This document shows, piece by piece, positions 17,363 through 27,393 of a stretch of 64,000 nucleotides of DNA; within the stretch, counting starts at the first letter, position 1, and the number at the start of each line of letters is the position of its first letter. Origin of the DNA: an uncultured Prevotellaceae bacterium. Its GTDB lineage: Bacteria; Bacteroidota; Bacteroidia; Bacteroidales; Bacteroidaceae. The notes beneath the pieces are model-generated. The model searched no databases. It was not told where the DNA came from and worked only from the letters and a program-made list of their open reading frames with translations. The stretch lies in assembly GCA_947169115.1 (NCBI GenBank), contig CAMVOK010000001.1:186001-250000 (forward strand). Direction: 5' to 3'. A program made the translations under genes and the position numbers.

Positions 17363-20257
17363 TCACTTGAATTTTGGCTTAAGTTCATCGGGCGAATCAT
17401 TTGTGTGCATGTCAACCTTGGGTGCCTCACGGGTGAAGAAATCGCTGATTTCATCGAACGAAAGCTTAAGTGAAGGGGCAAACTCACGACTTTGCATGTA
17501 ACTGAGGATGGCATGGCGCATCTGTCGGGCAACAAGGCGGTTTTGGAGATTGTTCTTGATGTCCATGGTTGTCATTATCAGGCTTCCTTTTCCTACACGA
17601 GCTTCTATGAACATGCCGAGTTTTCGTGAGAGATGCCATGTGTCAATGGGTTGGATGGGCGACTGATATTCCTTGGGGAGAGCTGTGAGATTCATTACCT
17701 GGGCATTGTTCAGTAATTCCCACCAGTTCAGATTTCCCCATGTATCAGAAGGAAACTCGCGGAACAAAGGATGGTTGGTGTCTATATAGGCTCCAGTGGT
17801 GTGGGGAGGACGCATCTTAAACCAACTTGTATTCCAGAATACGGGAAGGTAAGTCTGACGAACATCGCTACCTAACTTTATCTTTCCTGCAGCAGTGATA
17901 AGAACCTTTCCTCCCTTCTCCAGTGTTCTCTGGGCCATGCCATCGAGACTGTCTGTGATATAGATGTCCTTGGAATCTATTTCAGCCAGTTCTTTCGGAT
18001 ATACCCAAAACTCCCACGAATTAAAAATATCTTTGCCGATGAATACAGAAAGAAGGAGTTTGGTTGGTTGTTGGAAACGTGACAGCGGCATGGATATGGT
18101 TCCAATGTCGGGTGTCTTTCCAATGGGTATGTTTTGCTTGCCCAGCGAGCCACTATGCAGTATCTGTCGTTTTTCATCGGAAATGGTGTATCGGGGTTCC
18201 ACGTCAACAAGCCTGCCATAATAGGCGTTGTACATGGCAATGGGTACGGATAATGTGTCAGCAGAACTAAAGACGAATCTTGGGAATTTTGCAAGAGGCA
18301 CGATGGGGAAGCAGAATTGAGTCCACTCATCAACCGTACAATACCCCTTTTCTTTCCAGAACACATTAAGAACTCCTTCAAGCGCAGTGCCTTGTCCGCT
18401 GTAGTCGTTCAAGCCGAGAAGTTGGAATCCAGCATAGTCGGGCGTTCTTAGGTTTCGTTCTATCTCGTATTTATAGCAAAGTGTCTGTAACTTTCCACTT
18501 GCCATGAGGAACTTTTCGGCTTGACCTTCCATACCATTATCGTGGAGCAAATCGGCAAATATCTCAAAATTGCCCGCCTTGTTGACTCCTGTATATAGAC
18601 GTACCTCCTTTAAGTCGGGAAAGGCACACCACTGCCCCTGCTCGTGTGCGATAATGGGGCTGTTATTGTCTTCCTTCCCTTGATAGTTACGTGGCCGTAG
18701 TATGTCATTGAGATAATCATCGTCACTCGATGGCGCGTGACGACTCCAATTCAGCCCTCGTCCACCGCCTTTTACGTGATACTCGCTCAGATCGTCCCAT
18801 TGCCATCCACCACCGACACTGGCACCGCAGTAAATGCGGCGTGGGTCTGTTTTTTTCCAGTGATTAACCCATTGGTTGGTATATTTTACCCAATTCCCAG
18901 CAGGTTCGTTTCCCGATGCCATCATTAGGAATGAGGGATGGTTGCCATAAGTGTCCAAGATGCGTTGTGTTTCCTCCATCAAGTATTTGTCGATGGTCAT
19001 TCCTGCTCCCAGTTTCACACCATGGTTAGGCCATGTAGGACCTTCTGGTTGCAGGTATAGACCAATGCGGTCGGCAACGGCAAAGGCCGCTTCTGGTGGA
19101 CAGTACGAATGGAAACGTATGTGGTTAAGTCCATAATCTTTGCATTGGCGGAAAATGCGTTCCCATTCGGCTTCGTCGGTTGGGGGGTATCCGGTGTTTG
19201 GGAAAGTACAGTTTTCCACAGTTCCACGCAAGAAAATGGGATGCCCGTTAAGGTAAATCTGACGGCCTTGGATGGCTATGTTTCGCATTCCGAAGTCACT
19301 CTCGTAGGTGTCCCGGTCATTGACCGAGAGGGATAAATGGTATAGATTGGGGTGAAATTCGTCCCATAATAGTATATTACCAAGGTTGATGTCGAATTGC
19401 ATTTCATGATCCTCATACATAAAATACTCATCAAAAACAACTTGATTGTTCGGGTCGCTAATGATGAGGTGTATGAGTGGAGTCGCATCTGTGAATCGCA
19501 GATGGCTGCCCAGTTCTGCTACGACAGATACCATTTTTTCGTTTACGTCGGGATATATGCGGACATTGTTGACCCAAGCATCACGGGGGGTGCGTTGTAG
19601 TTCTATGCGACCAGTAATGCCATTCCAGTCGCCTTGTGTTTGGTCTGTGACAGAGTGTGAGTCCTGTCCCACACCCACTCCGTCTATACCATTGTATATG
19701 CGGATGGCGATGTGGTTGCGCTCTCCTGAATTAACATAATCGGAGATGTCGAACTCATGAGGAGTTGATAAACTTTTCTGGTGGCCTACTTGTTCTCCGT
19801 TGACATAGACGGTTGTTTCTATATGTGGACGTTCGAGATAGAGTAATACGCGTTCTCCGCTCCATGATTGAGGAAGATAGAATCCGCGCCGATACCATGC
19901 AGTACCAACGTAATGTTTGGTCGGGGTTAGGAAGAATGGGAACTTGATATTGTCGGCAAGTCGGTATTTCTCCATGTACGGATTGAAGTAGAACGAAGAG
20001 TCATAGAGTGATCCAATCCATTTCGTCTCTAGCGATGGCGCATCGCCTTTGTCTTGCTCGGGCATAGAGCCAGGCAACATGATATAGTCGGAGAGATCTC
20101 GGTTGTACCATTGTTGTTCAATACCAACATCAGTCCTGTCTATCTCAAATTGCCATGTGCCAGAAAGATCTATGATGTTTTGGGCTTGTAGGTCTGAAAA
20201 TTGAAAGTTAAAAATGGAAAACAGTAAGGCCAGCGATAGTTTACGTAGCATATTCAT
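17363..20257 (-). CDS. Glycoside hydrolase family 2-type protein, secreted
   Basis: 964 aa; 'DLSGTWQFEIDR', 'WYRRGFYLPQSWSGERVLLYLERPHIETTVYVNGEQVG', 'DYGLNHIRFHSYCPPEAAF'; signal peptide. Confidence 0.85.
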   Translation of the reverse strand: MNMLRKLSLALLFSIFNFQFSDLQAQNIIDLSGTWQFEIDRTDVGIEQQWYNRDLSDYIMLPGSMPEQDKGDAPSLETKWIGSLYDSSFYFNPYMEKYRLADNIKFPFFLTPTKHYVGTAWYRRGFYLPQSWSGERVLLYLERPHIETTVYVNGEQVGHQKSLSTPHEFDISDYVNSGERNHIAIRIYNGIDGVGVGQDSHSVTDQTQGDWNGITGRIELQRTPRDAWVNNVRIYPDVNEKMVSVVAELGSHLRFTDATPLIHLIISDPNNQVVFDEYFMYEDHEMQFDINLGNILLWDEFHPNLYHLSLSVNDRDTYESDFGMRNIAIQGRQIYLNGHPIFLRGTVENCTFPNTGYPPTDEAEWERIFRQCKDYGLNHIRFHSYCPPEAAFAVADRIGLYLQPEGPTWPNHGVKLGAGMTIDKYLMEETQRILDTYGNHPSFLMMASGNEPAGNWVKYTNQWVNHWKKTDPRRIYCGASVGGGWQWDDLSEYHVKGGGRGLNWSRHAPSSDDDYLNDILRPRNYQGKEDNNSPIIAHEQGQWCAFPDLKEVRLYTGVNKAGNFEIFADLLHDNGMEGQAEKFLMASGKLQTLCYKYEIERNLRTPDYAGFQLLGLNDYSGQGTALEGVLNVFWKEKGYCTVDEWTQFCFPIVPLAKFPRFVFSSADTLSVPIAMYNAYYGRLVDVEPRYTISDEKRQILHSGSLGKQNIPIGKTPDIGTISMPLSRFQQPTKLLLSVFIGKDIFNSWEFWVYPKELAEIDSKDIYITDSLDGMAQRTLEKGGKVLITAAGKIKLGSDVRQTYLPVFWNTSWFKMRPPHTTGAYIDTNHPLFREFPSDTWGNLNWWELLNNAQVMNLTALPKEYQSPIQPIDTWHLSRKLGMFIEARVGKGSLIMTTMDIKNNLQNRLVARQMRHAILSYMQSREFAPSLKLSFDEISDFFTREAPKVDMHTNDSPDELKPKFK
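20195..20215 (-). repeat. Three heptamers inside the GH2 signal-peptide coding region
   Basis: Minus strand ATTTTTA ACTTTCA ATTTTCA, encoding part of 'SIFNFQFSD'. Confidence 0.6.
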
Positions 20258-20260
20258 AAT

Positions 20261-22246
20261 TTAATTTTCAACTTCTGTTTCCTCCTTGTCTAATATTTCG
20301 TACTTCGAGTTGTTTGATTTGAACTCAGGTACAATTTCTTTCATCTTTCGTACGATTTCCATGTCATCGTACTGTTGAGCTATACTGAAAAGTTCTTCAA
20401 TCTGTTTACAAATCTCTTCGAAGTTTTGTTCGCGGATGCTTGCGATGCGTATTTTGCTGTTGAAGGTGGGCTTTGTCCCTTCTTGTTCGTTAAGAACTTC
20501 TTCGTAGAGTTTCTCGCCAGGACGTAAGCCTGTGTACTTTATCTCCACATTCTTTGCACCGCTTAGGCTTATCATACGTTTAGCCAAGTCTGCAATCTTT
20601 ACTGGATTGCCCATGTCAAATACAAATATTTCTCCACCATTCCCTTTTGTTCCAGCTTCGAGAACAAGTTGGCAGGCTTCGGGAATAAGCATGAAATAGC
20701 GTATGATATTAGGGTCGGTAACGGTGACAGGACCACCCTTCTTGATTTGTTCGCGGAACAAAGGAATAACACTGCCGTTGGAACCCAGAACATTGCCGAA
20801 TCGTGTGGTGACGAACTGGGTGGTTTCCTGCTCCAACTTGTTTTCCCATCTCTCCATCTTCAGTTTGCGGTCAAGGCTTTGCACATACATTTCACATATA
20901 CGTTTCGAGCATCCCATGACGTTAGTGGGATTCACGGCTTTGTCTGTTGATACCATGACAAATTTCCGTACCCCGTATTTTACACTGAGGTCTGCAATAA
21001 CCTTCGTTCCGTATATATTGTTGTGAACAGCCTCTCCTGGATTGTCCTCCATCATGGGCACGTGTTTGTAGGCTGCGGCATGGAATACATATTCGGGACG
21101 GAAATCCTGGAATATTTGTTCCATACGATTGGGGTTGCAAATACTTGTAACGATGGTTTGTGCTTTTATGTTGGGAAAGTCTTTGGCCATCATCAGACGG
21201 ATGTCGTGTTCTGGTGTCTCAGCTTGGTCGATGAGAACCATACTGTCTGGTTTGAAGTTGGCTACTTGACGTACAATTTCGGATCCAATGCTTCCAGCAG
21301 CACCAGTGATAAGTATGCGTTTCCCTGTTAGTTCCTCTCCGACAGTTTTCATGTCGACTTGAATCTCGTCGCGTGGCAACAAATCCTCCACGCTGACCTC
21401 CTTTAGAACCATAGCATGCATTTCGGGCACTTTTTCATTTGTTTGGGAGTTATCCGTCATGTTTGAGTCGTAGAGCCTTTCTTCCAACATATAGATGTGT
21501 ACTCCGTGGCTGATAAGAATGTCTTGCAGAGCTTCGTCGTTCTGAAATTCTTTAATGCGTAAGGGGGATACCAATACGGCTTCGATACCATGTTTTTCAA
21601 TGGCTTTCACTAACCTGTCCCTTTTGCAATAAACCTTTTCGCCCATTAATCGAGAATGATTAAAGTTGGGCTGAGGAGAAATAAAGCCTCGGAGTATGAA
21701 TTGTGTGGGCTTCTGTCCACGTATGTTTTTTGCCAATGTTACTCCACCATCGTTCACCCCATAGATGAAGGTTTTCAGTGCTCGTTTGTCGGAAGTGGTG
21801 ATATCATAAAGTAATTTTACCAAAACTCGCATAGTCCACATGACCACTGTCGCAATCAGGAACATGAGCATAATCATTCGACTATTGAAGTAGTCGAAAT
21901 GTTTGGTCGGTAGGTAGAAATAAATGGGGTAGTGTAGAATCCATATCGTCACCATGGCCAGTATGTTGGCTAAAGCTACACGTTGAAGGTCAATGAACGA
22001 AGAGTAACGTATGATTCCTGCATAGGAACTAAATATTTTGAAACACAATATACAGATGGGAATGTATATGAGCATAACATTGCAAATGGCATGGAAATGT
22101 ACCATGGTTTGGTAACCACGGTAGAACATCCAATGGGCAAAAATGGCAGATGCAAAGATAATGGCACAGTCAAGTATGAGAATACACCAATAAGGTAACG
22201 AATTGCGTTTGAAATACCAATTCAGAATTTTATCAAAGAATTCCAT
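20261..22246 (-). CDS. Polysaccharide biosynthesis nucleoside-diphosphate-sugar epimerase/dehydratase (CapD/FlaA1-like)
   Basis: N-terminal TM region; 'ILITGAAGSIGSEIVRQV', 'YVFHAAAYKHVPMMEDNPGEAVHNNIYGTK', 'STDKAVNPTNVMG'. Start set at MEFFDKIL. Confidence 0.92.
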   Translation of the reverse strand: MEFFDKILNWYFKRNSLPYWCILILDCAIIFASAIFAHWMFYRGYQTMVHFHAICNVMLIYIPICILCFKIFSSYAGIIRYSSFIDLQRVALANILAMVTIWILHYPIYFYLPTKHFDYFNSRMIMLMFLIATVVMWTMRVLVKLLYDITTSDKRALKTFIYGVNDGGVTLAKNIRGQKPTQFILRGFISPQPNFNHSRLMGEKVYCKRDRLVKAIEKHGIEAVLVSPLRIKEFQNDEALQDILISHGVHIYMLEERLYDSNMTDNSQTNEKVPEMHAMVLKEVSVEDLLPRDEIQVDMKTVGEELTGKRILITGAAGSIGSEIVRQVANFKPDSMVLIDQAETPEHDIRLMMAKDFPNIKAQTIVTSICNPNRMEQIFQDFRPEYVFHAAAYKHVPMMEDNPGEAVHNNIYGTKVIADLSVKYGVRKFVMVSTDKAVNPTNVMGCSKRICEMYVQSLDRKLKMERWENKLEQETTQFVTTRFGNVLGSNGSVIPLFREQIKKGGPVTVTDPNIIRYFMLIPEACQLVLEAGTKGNGGEIFVFDMGNPVKIADLAKRMISLSGAKNVEIKYTGLRPGEKLYEEVLNEQEGTKPTFNSKIRIASIREQNFEEICKQIEELFSIAQQYDDMEIVRKMKEIVPEFKSNNSKYEILDKEETEVEN

Positions 22247-22333
22247 ATTTTTTGTTATTTCTTTAAAATTATAATGTCTGACTGCAAAGTTAACAGACTT
22301 TAATCGGTTTTCCAAATTTTAGTGAGGGAAATG

Positions 22334-23356
22334 TCAAAAACGCATTCCAACAAATGCTCTCATACGCCATTTGTTGTTCCCAACCTGCAGCTTATCGCGA
22401 TCGCCGATAAGGGTATAATTGAAAACCATCGTACCACCAGCAAAATAACGGCCAAAGTTGCGTACCAAGGCCACTCGTCCAGTTAGGATGAATTCAGGAA
22501 AATGGTAGGGCATTTTTTGAATATCGGAACCTGCCCACTGACGAGCGTGGCTGTAAACGATAAACGTGGGTAGTGCAGAGGTATGAAGCAACCAGTTGCG
22601 TTTAATGACGAAATTGTATCCGTAGCCAGCTCCAACACCGACATTGGCGGCTTTCAGACGTACGATGTTGTAGCCCAAATCCGTTTTCTCCGAGGTGTGC
22701 AGTTTTTGCCATTGTAGCGAGGCTCCAAGCATAAAACTACCAGCAGAACGCTTCTGTATGTATGATTGACTAAAGGCAGCAGGGTATGAGAACTTCTTAT
22801 GATTGAAGGCGTAATAATAATTGAAGTTGAATGAACGAAGGCTAATCATGTCTTTCCCGAGTTCTATGCGTGGCGCATCGCCCTTCTGTGTCCATCCTCG
22901 TACGTTTTTTGCTCTTTGTACGATGATGTCGAATCCCATGCGATTGTAATACTCGTTGGTGTTGTATTCGAAGTCATTATACCATCCAACAATGCTGCTG
23001 GGGTTAAAAGTTAGGGCTAATGTGATTCCTGAATATGAACCTGCCAAACTGACTGTGTTTTTGCTTTTGTTCGATGAATGGGTACGTAGCTTTTCTCCGC
23101 CGGCTATTCCTTTTGTATCTACGGAAGAGCCAGTTAGGTTATACCTTGCCTTTACTGTCCATCGTGTTTGTGGTCGGGTGATATAGTTCGTATCCACGGA
23201 TATGTTATAATAGCGGTTGCCTAACCACTTGTCAACTCGTCCCCAGAATTCTTTGAAACGGTCGCGTTCCTTTTCCTCTGCCTGGGTGGGGGATAGTCCT
23301 ACAAAAAGTAGAAAATATATAAATAAATAATGTCTCATTCTCATTTCGGACAACAA
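22334..23356 (-). CDS. DUF4421-family protein
   Basis: Signal peptide; 'DRFKEFWGRVDKWLGNRYYNISVDTNYITRP...WTVKARYNLTGS'. Confidence 0.75.
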   Translation of the reverse strand: MLSEMRMRHYLFIYFLLFVGLSPTQAEEKERDRFKEFWGRVDKWLGNRYYNISVDTNYITRPQTRWTVKARYNLTGSSVDTKGIAGGEKLRTHSSNKSKNTVSLAGSYSGITLALTFNPSSIVGWYNDFEYNTNEYYNRMGFDIIVQRAKNVRGWTQKGDAPRIELGKDMISLRSFNFNYYYAFNHKKFSYPAAFSQSYIQKRSAGSFMLGASLQWQKLHTSEKTDLGYNIVRLKAANVGVGAGYGYNFVIKRNWLLHTSALPTFIVYSHARQWAGSDIQKMPYHFPEFILTGRVALVRNFGRYFAGGTMVFNYTLIGDRDKLQVGNNKWRMRAFVGMRF

Positions 23357-23533
23357 AGGTAGGAAATAAATGGGAGAAAATAGAAAGATGCATATAAAAC
23401 TTTCTCTTTAAGAGAGAAACTTCCTATTTTAGTCGGTTGATTATGGGGAGAATGAAAGTTTTTCTGACTTTAAATCGTCCATATCAGAATAAATCCTTAA
23501 CTTTGCATACTATTATAAAAGCAATTTTCTCGT

Positions 23534-25000
23534 ATGCCTCGTAATTCTCAGGGACAGGGCGCCTATCAGGTGCAGACACAGGTGCAACAACTTACACCTC
23601 AACAGGTGCTGTTGGTGCGCCTTACTGAGATGCCCTTGAATGGTTTACGCGAGCGTATTGAGAAAGAACTGGAAGATAACCCTTGGTTGCAGGGTGAACG
23701 TGGCGAGGGAGCCAACATGCCCGATAACGATGTTTCTCCAGACCATTCTGAACATGCAGAATCCTCAGAGTTTACTGAGAACTCAGACCATACGGAAACT
23801 TTTGAAACTTCTGACTCATACGACGATATAGATGATGGTATACCCTATGACCCGAATGTAGATCGTCAGCCTCGAGAAATTGGGGATGTTTTTGAGTCTT
23901 TTTTTGACCATCTTGTGGACCAACTTAGTGAGTATGATTTAAATAGTCATGAGCGTGAGGTAATGAAATATCTTATTGGCTCTCTGGCCGATGATGGTTT
24001 GTTGCGAGTTCCTTTACAACAGATAGCGGATGAGATGGATATTTATCAGAACATCTCGACATCTGTGGACGAATTGCATCGTTTGTTGACAACAGTCCTT
24101 CAGCAGATGGATCCTCCTGGTGTCGGGGCCCGTGACCTTCGTGAATGTCTGATGTTACAGGCACGCCGTAATTATCGGGGTGAGGCACGCGAACAGTTAC
24201 TTACTTTATTTCAACGTTATTGGGATGATTTCGCTCATTTGCGATGGGCGCGTATTCAGCATGTTTTGAAACTTGACGACCTTGAACTTGAACATCTTCG
24301 ACAGCGAGTTCAGCGTTTGACTCCCCGCCCTGGGGGAAGCATAGGTGGAGACCATAGTGACAACCATTCAATTACTCCTGATTTTATCGTCGAAACGGAT
24401 GAAAACGGGGAGATACACATGACATTGAATGAGGGGGATATTCCTCGTTTAACAATAAGTCCAGATGCAGAAGATGAGATGCATATGCCAGTTGCAACGA
24501 AGAGCGAGCGTGAGGCGATGGCATATCTGCGTCAGCAAGTGGCAGGAGCTCAGATGTTTATTGACGCAATTGCTCAGCGACGGGAAACTATGCTGAAGAC
24601 GATGAGGGCGATTATTCGTCTTCAGCGCCCTTTTTTTCTTGAAGGCGATGAAACTTTATTGCGACCGATGAAGTTAGAGGATGTAGCCAGTCAGACAGGT
24701 CAGGACATAAGCACTGTCAGTCGTGTTTCGAATAGTAAGTATGTACAGACAGACCATGGTATTTATCCTTTGCGTTGGTTCTTTACGTCAGCAGCTCGTC
24801 AGAATGGCGATGAGGTTACGGTGAGGAAAATACTTCAAGCATTAAAGAAATTGGTAGATGAAGAAGATAAAACTCGCCCGTTGAGTGACGAACGTCTTGT
24901 GGTTTTGTTGCGTGCGGGTGGATATGATGTTGCCCGACGAACCGTGGCAAAATATCGTACACAATTGGGGATAGCTGAAAGTAGATTGAGAAAAAAATGA
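23534..25000 (+). CDS. rpoN: RNA polymerase sigma-54 factor
   Basis: 488 aa; 'QVQQLTPQQVLLVRLTEMPLNGLRERIEKELEDNPWL', 'RPMKLEDVASQTGQDISTVSRVSNSKYVQT', C-terminal 'VARRTVAKYRTQLGIAESRLRKK'. Confidence 0.95.
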   Translation: MPRNSQGQGAYQVQTQVQQLTPQQVLLVRLTEMPLNGLRERIEKELEDNPWLQGERGEGANMPDNDVSPDHSEHAESSEFTENSDHTETFETSDSYDDIDDGIPYDPNVDRQPREIGDVFESFFDHLVDQLSEYDLNSHEREVMKYLIGSLADDGLLRVPLQQIADEMDIYQNISTSVDELHRLLTTVLQQMDPPGVGARDLRECLMLQARRNYRGEAREQLLTLFQRYWDDFAHLRWARIQHVLKLDDLELEHLRQRVQRLTPRPGGSIGGDHSDNHSITPDFIVETDENGEIHMTLNEGDIPRLTISPDAEDEMHMPVATKSEREAMAYLRQQVAGAQMFIDAIAQRRETMLKTMRAIIRLQRPFFLEGDETLLRPMKLEDVASQTGQDISTVSRVSNSKYVQTDHGIYPLRWFFTSAARQNGDEVTVRKILQALKKLVDEEDKTRPLSDERLVVLLRAGGYDVARRTVAKYRTQLGIAESRLRKK

Positions 25001-25620
25001 AGATAAAAGAAAGAGCCACAGTACATGTCCTGGCTAAGGGGCTGTCCGATGTTTTTCGCCCATCGTACTTCCCGTTGTTGGGTATTGTGCTTTTGTTGCT
25101 GTTCTCTTATCTTTCCTTGCTTCCTTGGGGACTGAAGATGTCGCTTTTGTTGATGGTTGCTTTCTGGACACTGTTGCTTCCCTCCTTGGGAGTGCGTGCT
25201 TATCGTAGGTTTACCAATAAAAGTCGGCAAGACTTATTATTGCGTCGCAATCGTATCGTTCCTTACGTGATACATATTCTTTGCTATGGCTGCCTACTCC
25301 ATCTACTCCATCGAATAAGCGTTCCTACATTCTTGGAGAGTATGATTATCATAAGTCTGCTTGTGCAGTGCGTTTGTACGATTGTCACTTTATGGTGGAA
25401 GATAAGTATGCACTCGGCTGGTGTTGGAGCTATAATGGGAGCTATCGTCGCCTACTCGGTAATGTTTAACTTCAATCCCGTTTGGTGGTTGTGCCTGTCT
25501 ATTTTGGTTAGTGGTTTGGTAAATAGTAGCCGTATGCTTTTGCGCCAGCATACACTTGGACAGGTTCTTGGTGGTACGCTGGTTGGCTTTTTATGTGGAT
25601 TAATAGGATTGTATATTTAA
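24997..25620 (+). CDS. PAP2-like membrane protein
   Basis: 207 aa multi-TM; 'SSRMLLRQHTLGQVLGGTLVGFLCGL'; overlaps the rpoN stop. Confidence 0.6.
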   Translation: MKIKERATVHVLAKGLSDVFRPSYFPLLGIVLLLLFSYLSLLPWGLKMSLLLMVAFWTLLLPSLGVRAYRRFTNKSRQDLLLRRNRIVPYVIHILCYGCLLHLLHRISVPTFLESMIIISLLVQCVCTIVTLWWKISMHSAGVGAIMGAIVAYSVMFNFNPVWWLCLSILVSGLVNSSRMLLRQHTLGQVLGGTLVGFLCGLIGLYI

Positions 25621-25636
25621 AAGTGATTTGTGAAAT

Positions 25637-26152
25637 ATGAGATGTGAATTACCAAAAGTGAGTATTATAATGGGTAGCACCAGTGACCTTCCCATTATGG
25701 AGAAAGCGGCGAAAACACTCGATGAAATGGGTGTTTACTTTGAAATGAACGCTCTTTCTGCTCATCGGACTCCAATGGAGGTTGAGCAGTTCGCGCGTGA
25801 GGCTGAAAAACGTGGCATTCGTGTGATTATTGCTGGGGCAGGTATGGCTGCAGCTCTGCCTGGTGTGATTGCTGCGAATACGACATTGCCTGTTATCGGT
25901 GTGCCTATAAAAGGAATGCTTGATGGCTTAGATGCCTTACTCTCCATCGTTCAAATGCCTCCTGGCATACCAGTTGCAACAGTGGGCGTAAATGGGGCAC
26001 AGAATGCGGCGTTACTTGCTATCCAGATACTTTCATCGAGTGATGAGGTTTTAGCCATGCGTTTGAAAACCTATAAAGAGGGCTTGAAAGAAAAGATTGT
26101 AAAAGCCAATGCCGAGTTGGCAGAGGTGAAATATGAATTTAAAGTGAATTAA
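25637..26152 (+). CDS. purE: 5-(carboxyamino)imidazole ribonucleotide mutase
   Basis: 171 aa; 'SIIMGSTSDLPIMEKAAKTLDEMGV', 'SAHRTP', 'IIAGAGMAAALPGVIAA'. Confidence 0.95.
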   Translation: MRCELPKVSIIMGSTSDLPIMEKAAKTLDEMGVYFEMNALSAHRTPMEVEQFAREAEKRGIRVIIAGAGMAAALPGVIAANTTLPVIGVPIKGMLDGLDALLSIVQMPPGIPVATVGVNGAQNAALLAIQILSSSDEVLAMRLKTYKEGLKEKIVKANAELAEVKYEFKVN

Positions 26153-26178
26153 CGTTCTTAAGGTCTTTAAAGTCCTTA

Positions 26179-27354
26179 ATGAAACTATTAAGAAAGACAG
26201 CGATGCAAAGAAGAAAAACACATGAAGTACGTGTCGGTAACATTGGTATTGGCGGTGACAACCCAGTCCGTGTCCAGTCAATGTGTACGACTTCGACGAT
26301 GGATACAGAGGGATGCGTCCGTCAAATCTTGGCTATTGCCAAGGCTGGCGGAGAACTTGTCCGTTTGACTACTCAAGGTGTGCGTGAGGCAGAGAACATG
26401 AAGGAGATACGTCGTCGTGTGCGTGAAGCGGGTTGTGAGGTACCTCTTGTGGCCGATGTGCATTTCAACCCTCGTGTGGCTGAGGTGGCTGCCCTGTATT
26501 GCGAAAAGGTACGCATTAATCCGGGCAATTATGTTGATGCTGCTCGTCAGTTCAAGCATTTAGAATATACCGATGAGGAATATCAAGCAGAATTGCAAAA
26601 GATAGAGGCGCGTCTCATTCCCTTCCTTAATATATGCCGGGAACACCACACCGCTGTTCGCATAGGCGTCAATCATGGTAGCCTCTCAGACCGTATAATG
26701 TCACGCTATGGCGATACACCAGAGGGAATTGTGGAGTCGTGCATGGAGTTTCTTCGTATCTGTATGAAGGAGAACTTCCTCGATGTCGTTGTCAGCATCA
26801 AGGCCTCGAATACGGTGGTCATGGTAGAGAGCGTTCGTCTTTTGGTAAAGGCGATGGACGCCGAAGGGATGACCTTCCCCTTGCATCTTGGAGTTACGGA
26901 AGCCGGTGAGGGCGAGGATGGTCGCATCAAGTCGGCTGTAGGTATTGGTGCCCTGCTTGTCGATGGCATTGGCGACACCATTCGTGTCTCGCTTAGCGAG
27001 GCTCCAGAAAATGAGATACCCGTGGCTTACACCCTATTGCAGGCCGCTCGTCTGCGTTTCACTAGGACGGAATACATATCTTGTCCCGGATGCGGCCGTA
27101 CGCTCTTTGACCTTCAGGGAACTATAGCCAGGGTTAAGGCTGCCACCAGTCATCTCACGGGTTTAAAGATAGCCGTCATGGGCTGTATCGTAAACGGTCC
27201 TGGCGAGATGGCCGATGCCGACTATGGTTATGTGGGGGCTGCCCGTGGCAAGGTCAGCCTTTATCGGGGCAAGCAGTGTATTGAGATGAACATTTCCGAG
27301 GCTGAGGCTGTCAATCGTTTACTGGAAATTATAAATCACGACTTGCAAGGCTAA
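26179..27354 (+). CDS. ispG: 4-hydroxy-3-methylbut-2-enyl diphosphate synthase, compact form
   Basis: 391 aa; 'VRVQSMCTTSTMDTEG', 'KVRINPGNYVDAARQF', 'IGVNHGSLSDRIMSRYGDTPEGIVES', 'SCPGCGRTLFDLQ', 'VMGCIVNGPGE'. Confidence 0.95.
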   Translation: MKLLRKTAMQRRKTHEVRVGNIGIGGDNPVRVQSMCTTSTMDTEGCVRQILAIAKAGGELVRLTTQGVREAENMKEIRRRVREAGCEVPLVADVHFNPRVAEVAALYCEKVRINPGNYVDAARQFKHLEYTDEEYQAELQKIEARLIPFLNICREHHTAVRIGVNHGSLSDRIMSRYGDTPEGIVESCMEFLRICMKENFLDVVVSIKASNTVVMVESVRLLVKAMDAEGMTFPLHLGVTEAGEGEDGRIKSAVGIGALLVDGIGDTIRVSLSEAPENEIPVAYTLLQAARLRFTRTEYISCPGCGRTLFDLQGTIARVKAATSHLTGLKIAVMGCIVNGPGEMADADYGYVGAARGKVSLYRGKQCIEMNISEAEAVNRLLEIINHDLQG

Positions 27355-27393
27355 TAAACTTAATAAGCCAAATAAGTCAAATATTATTATATT

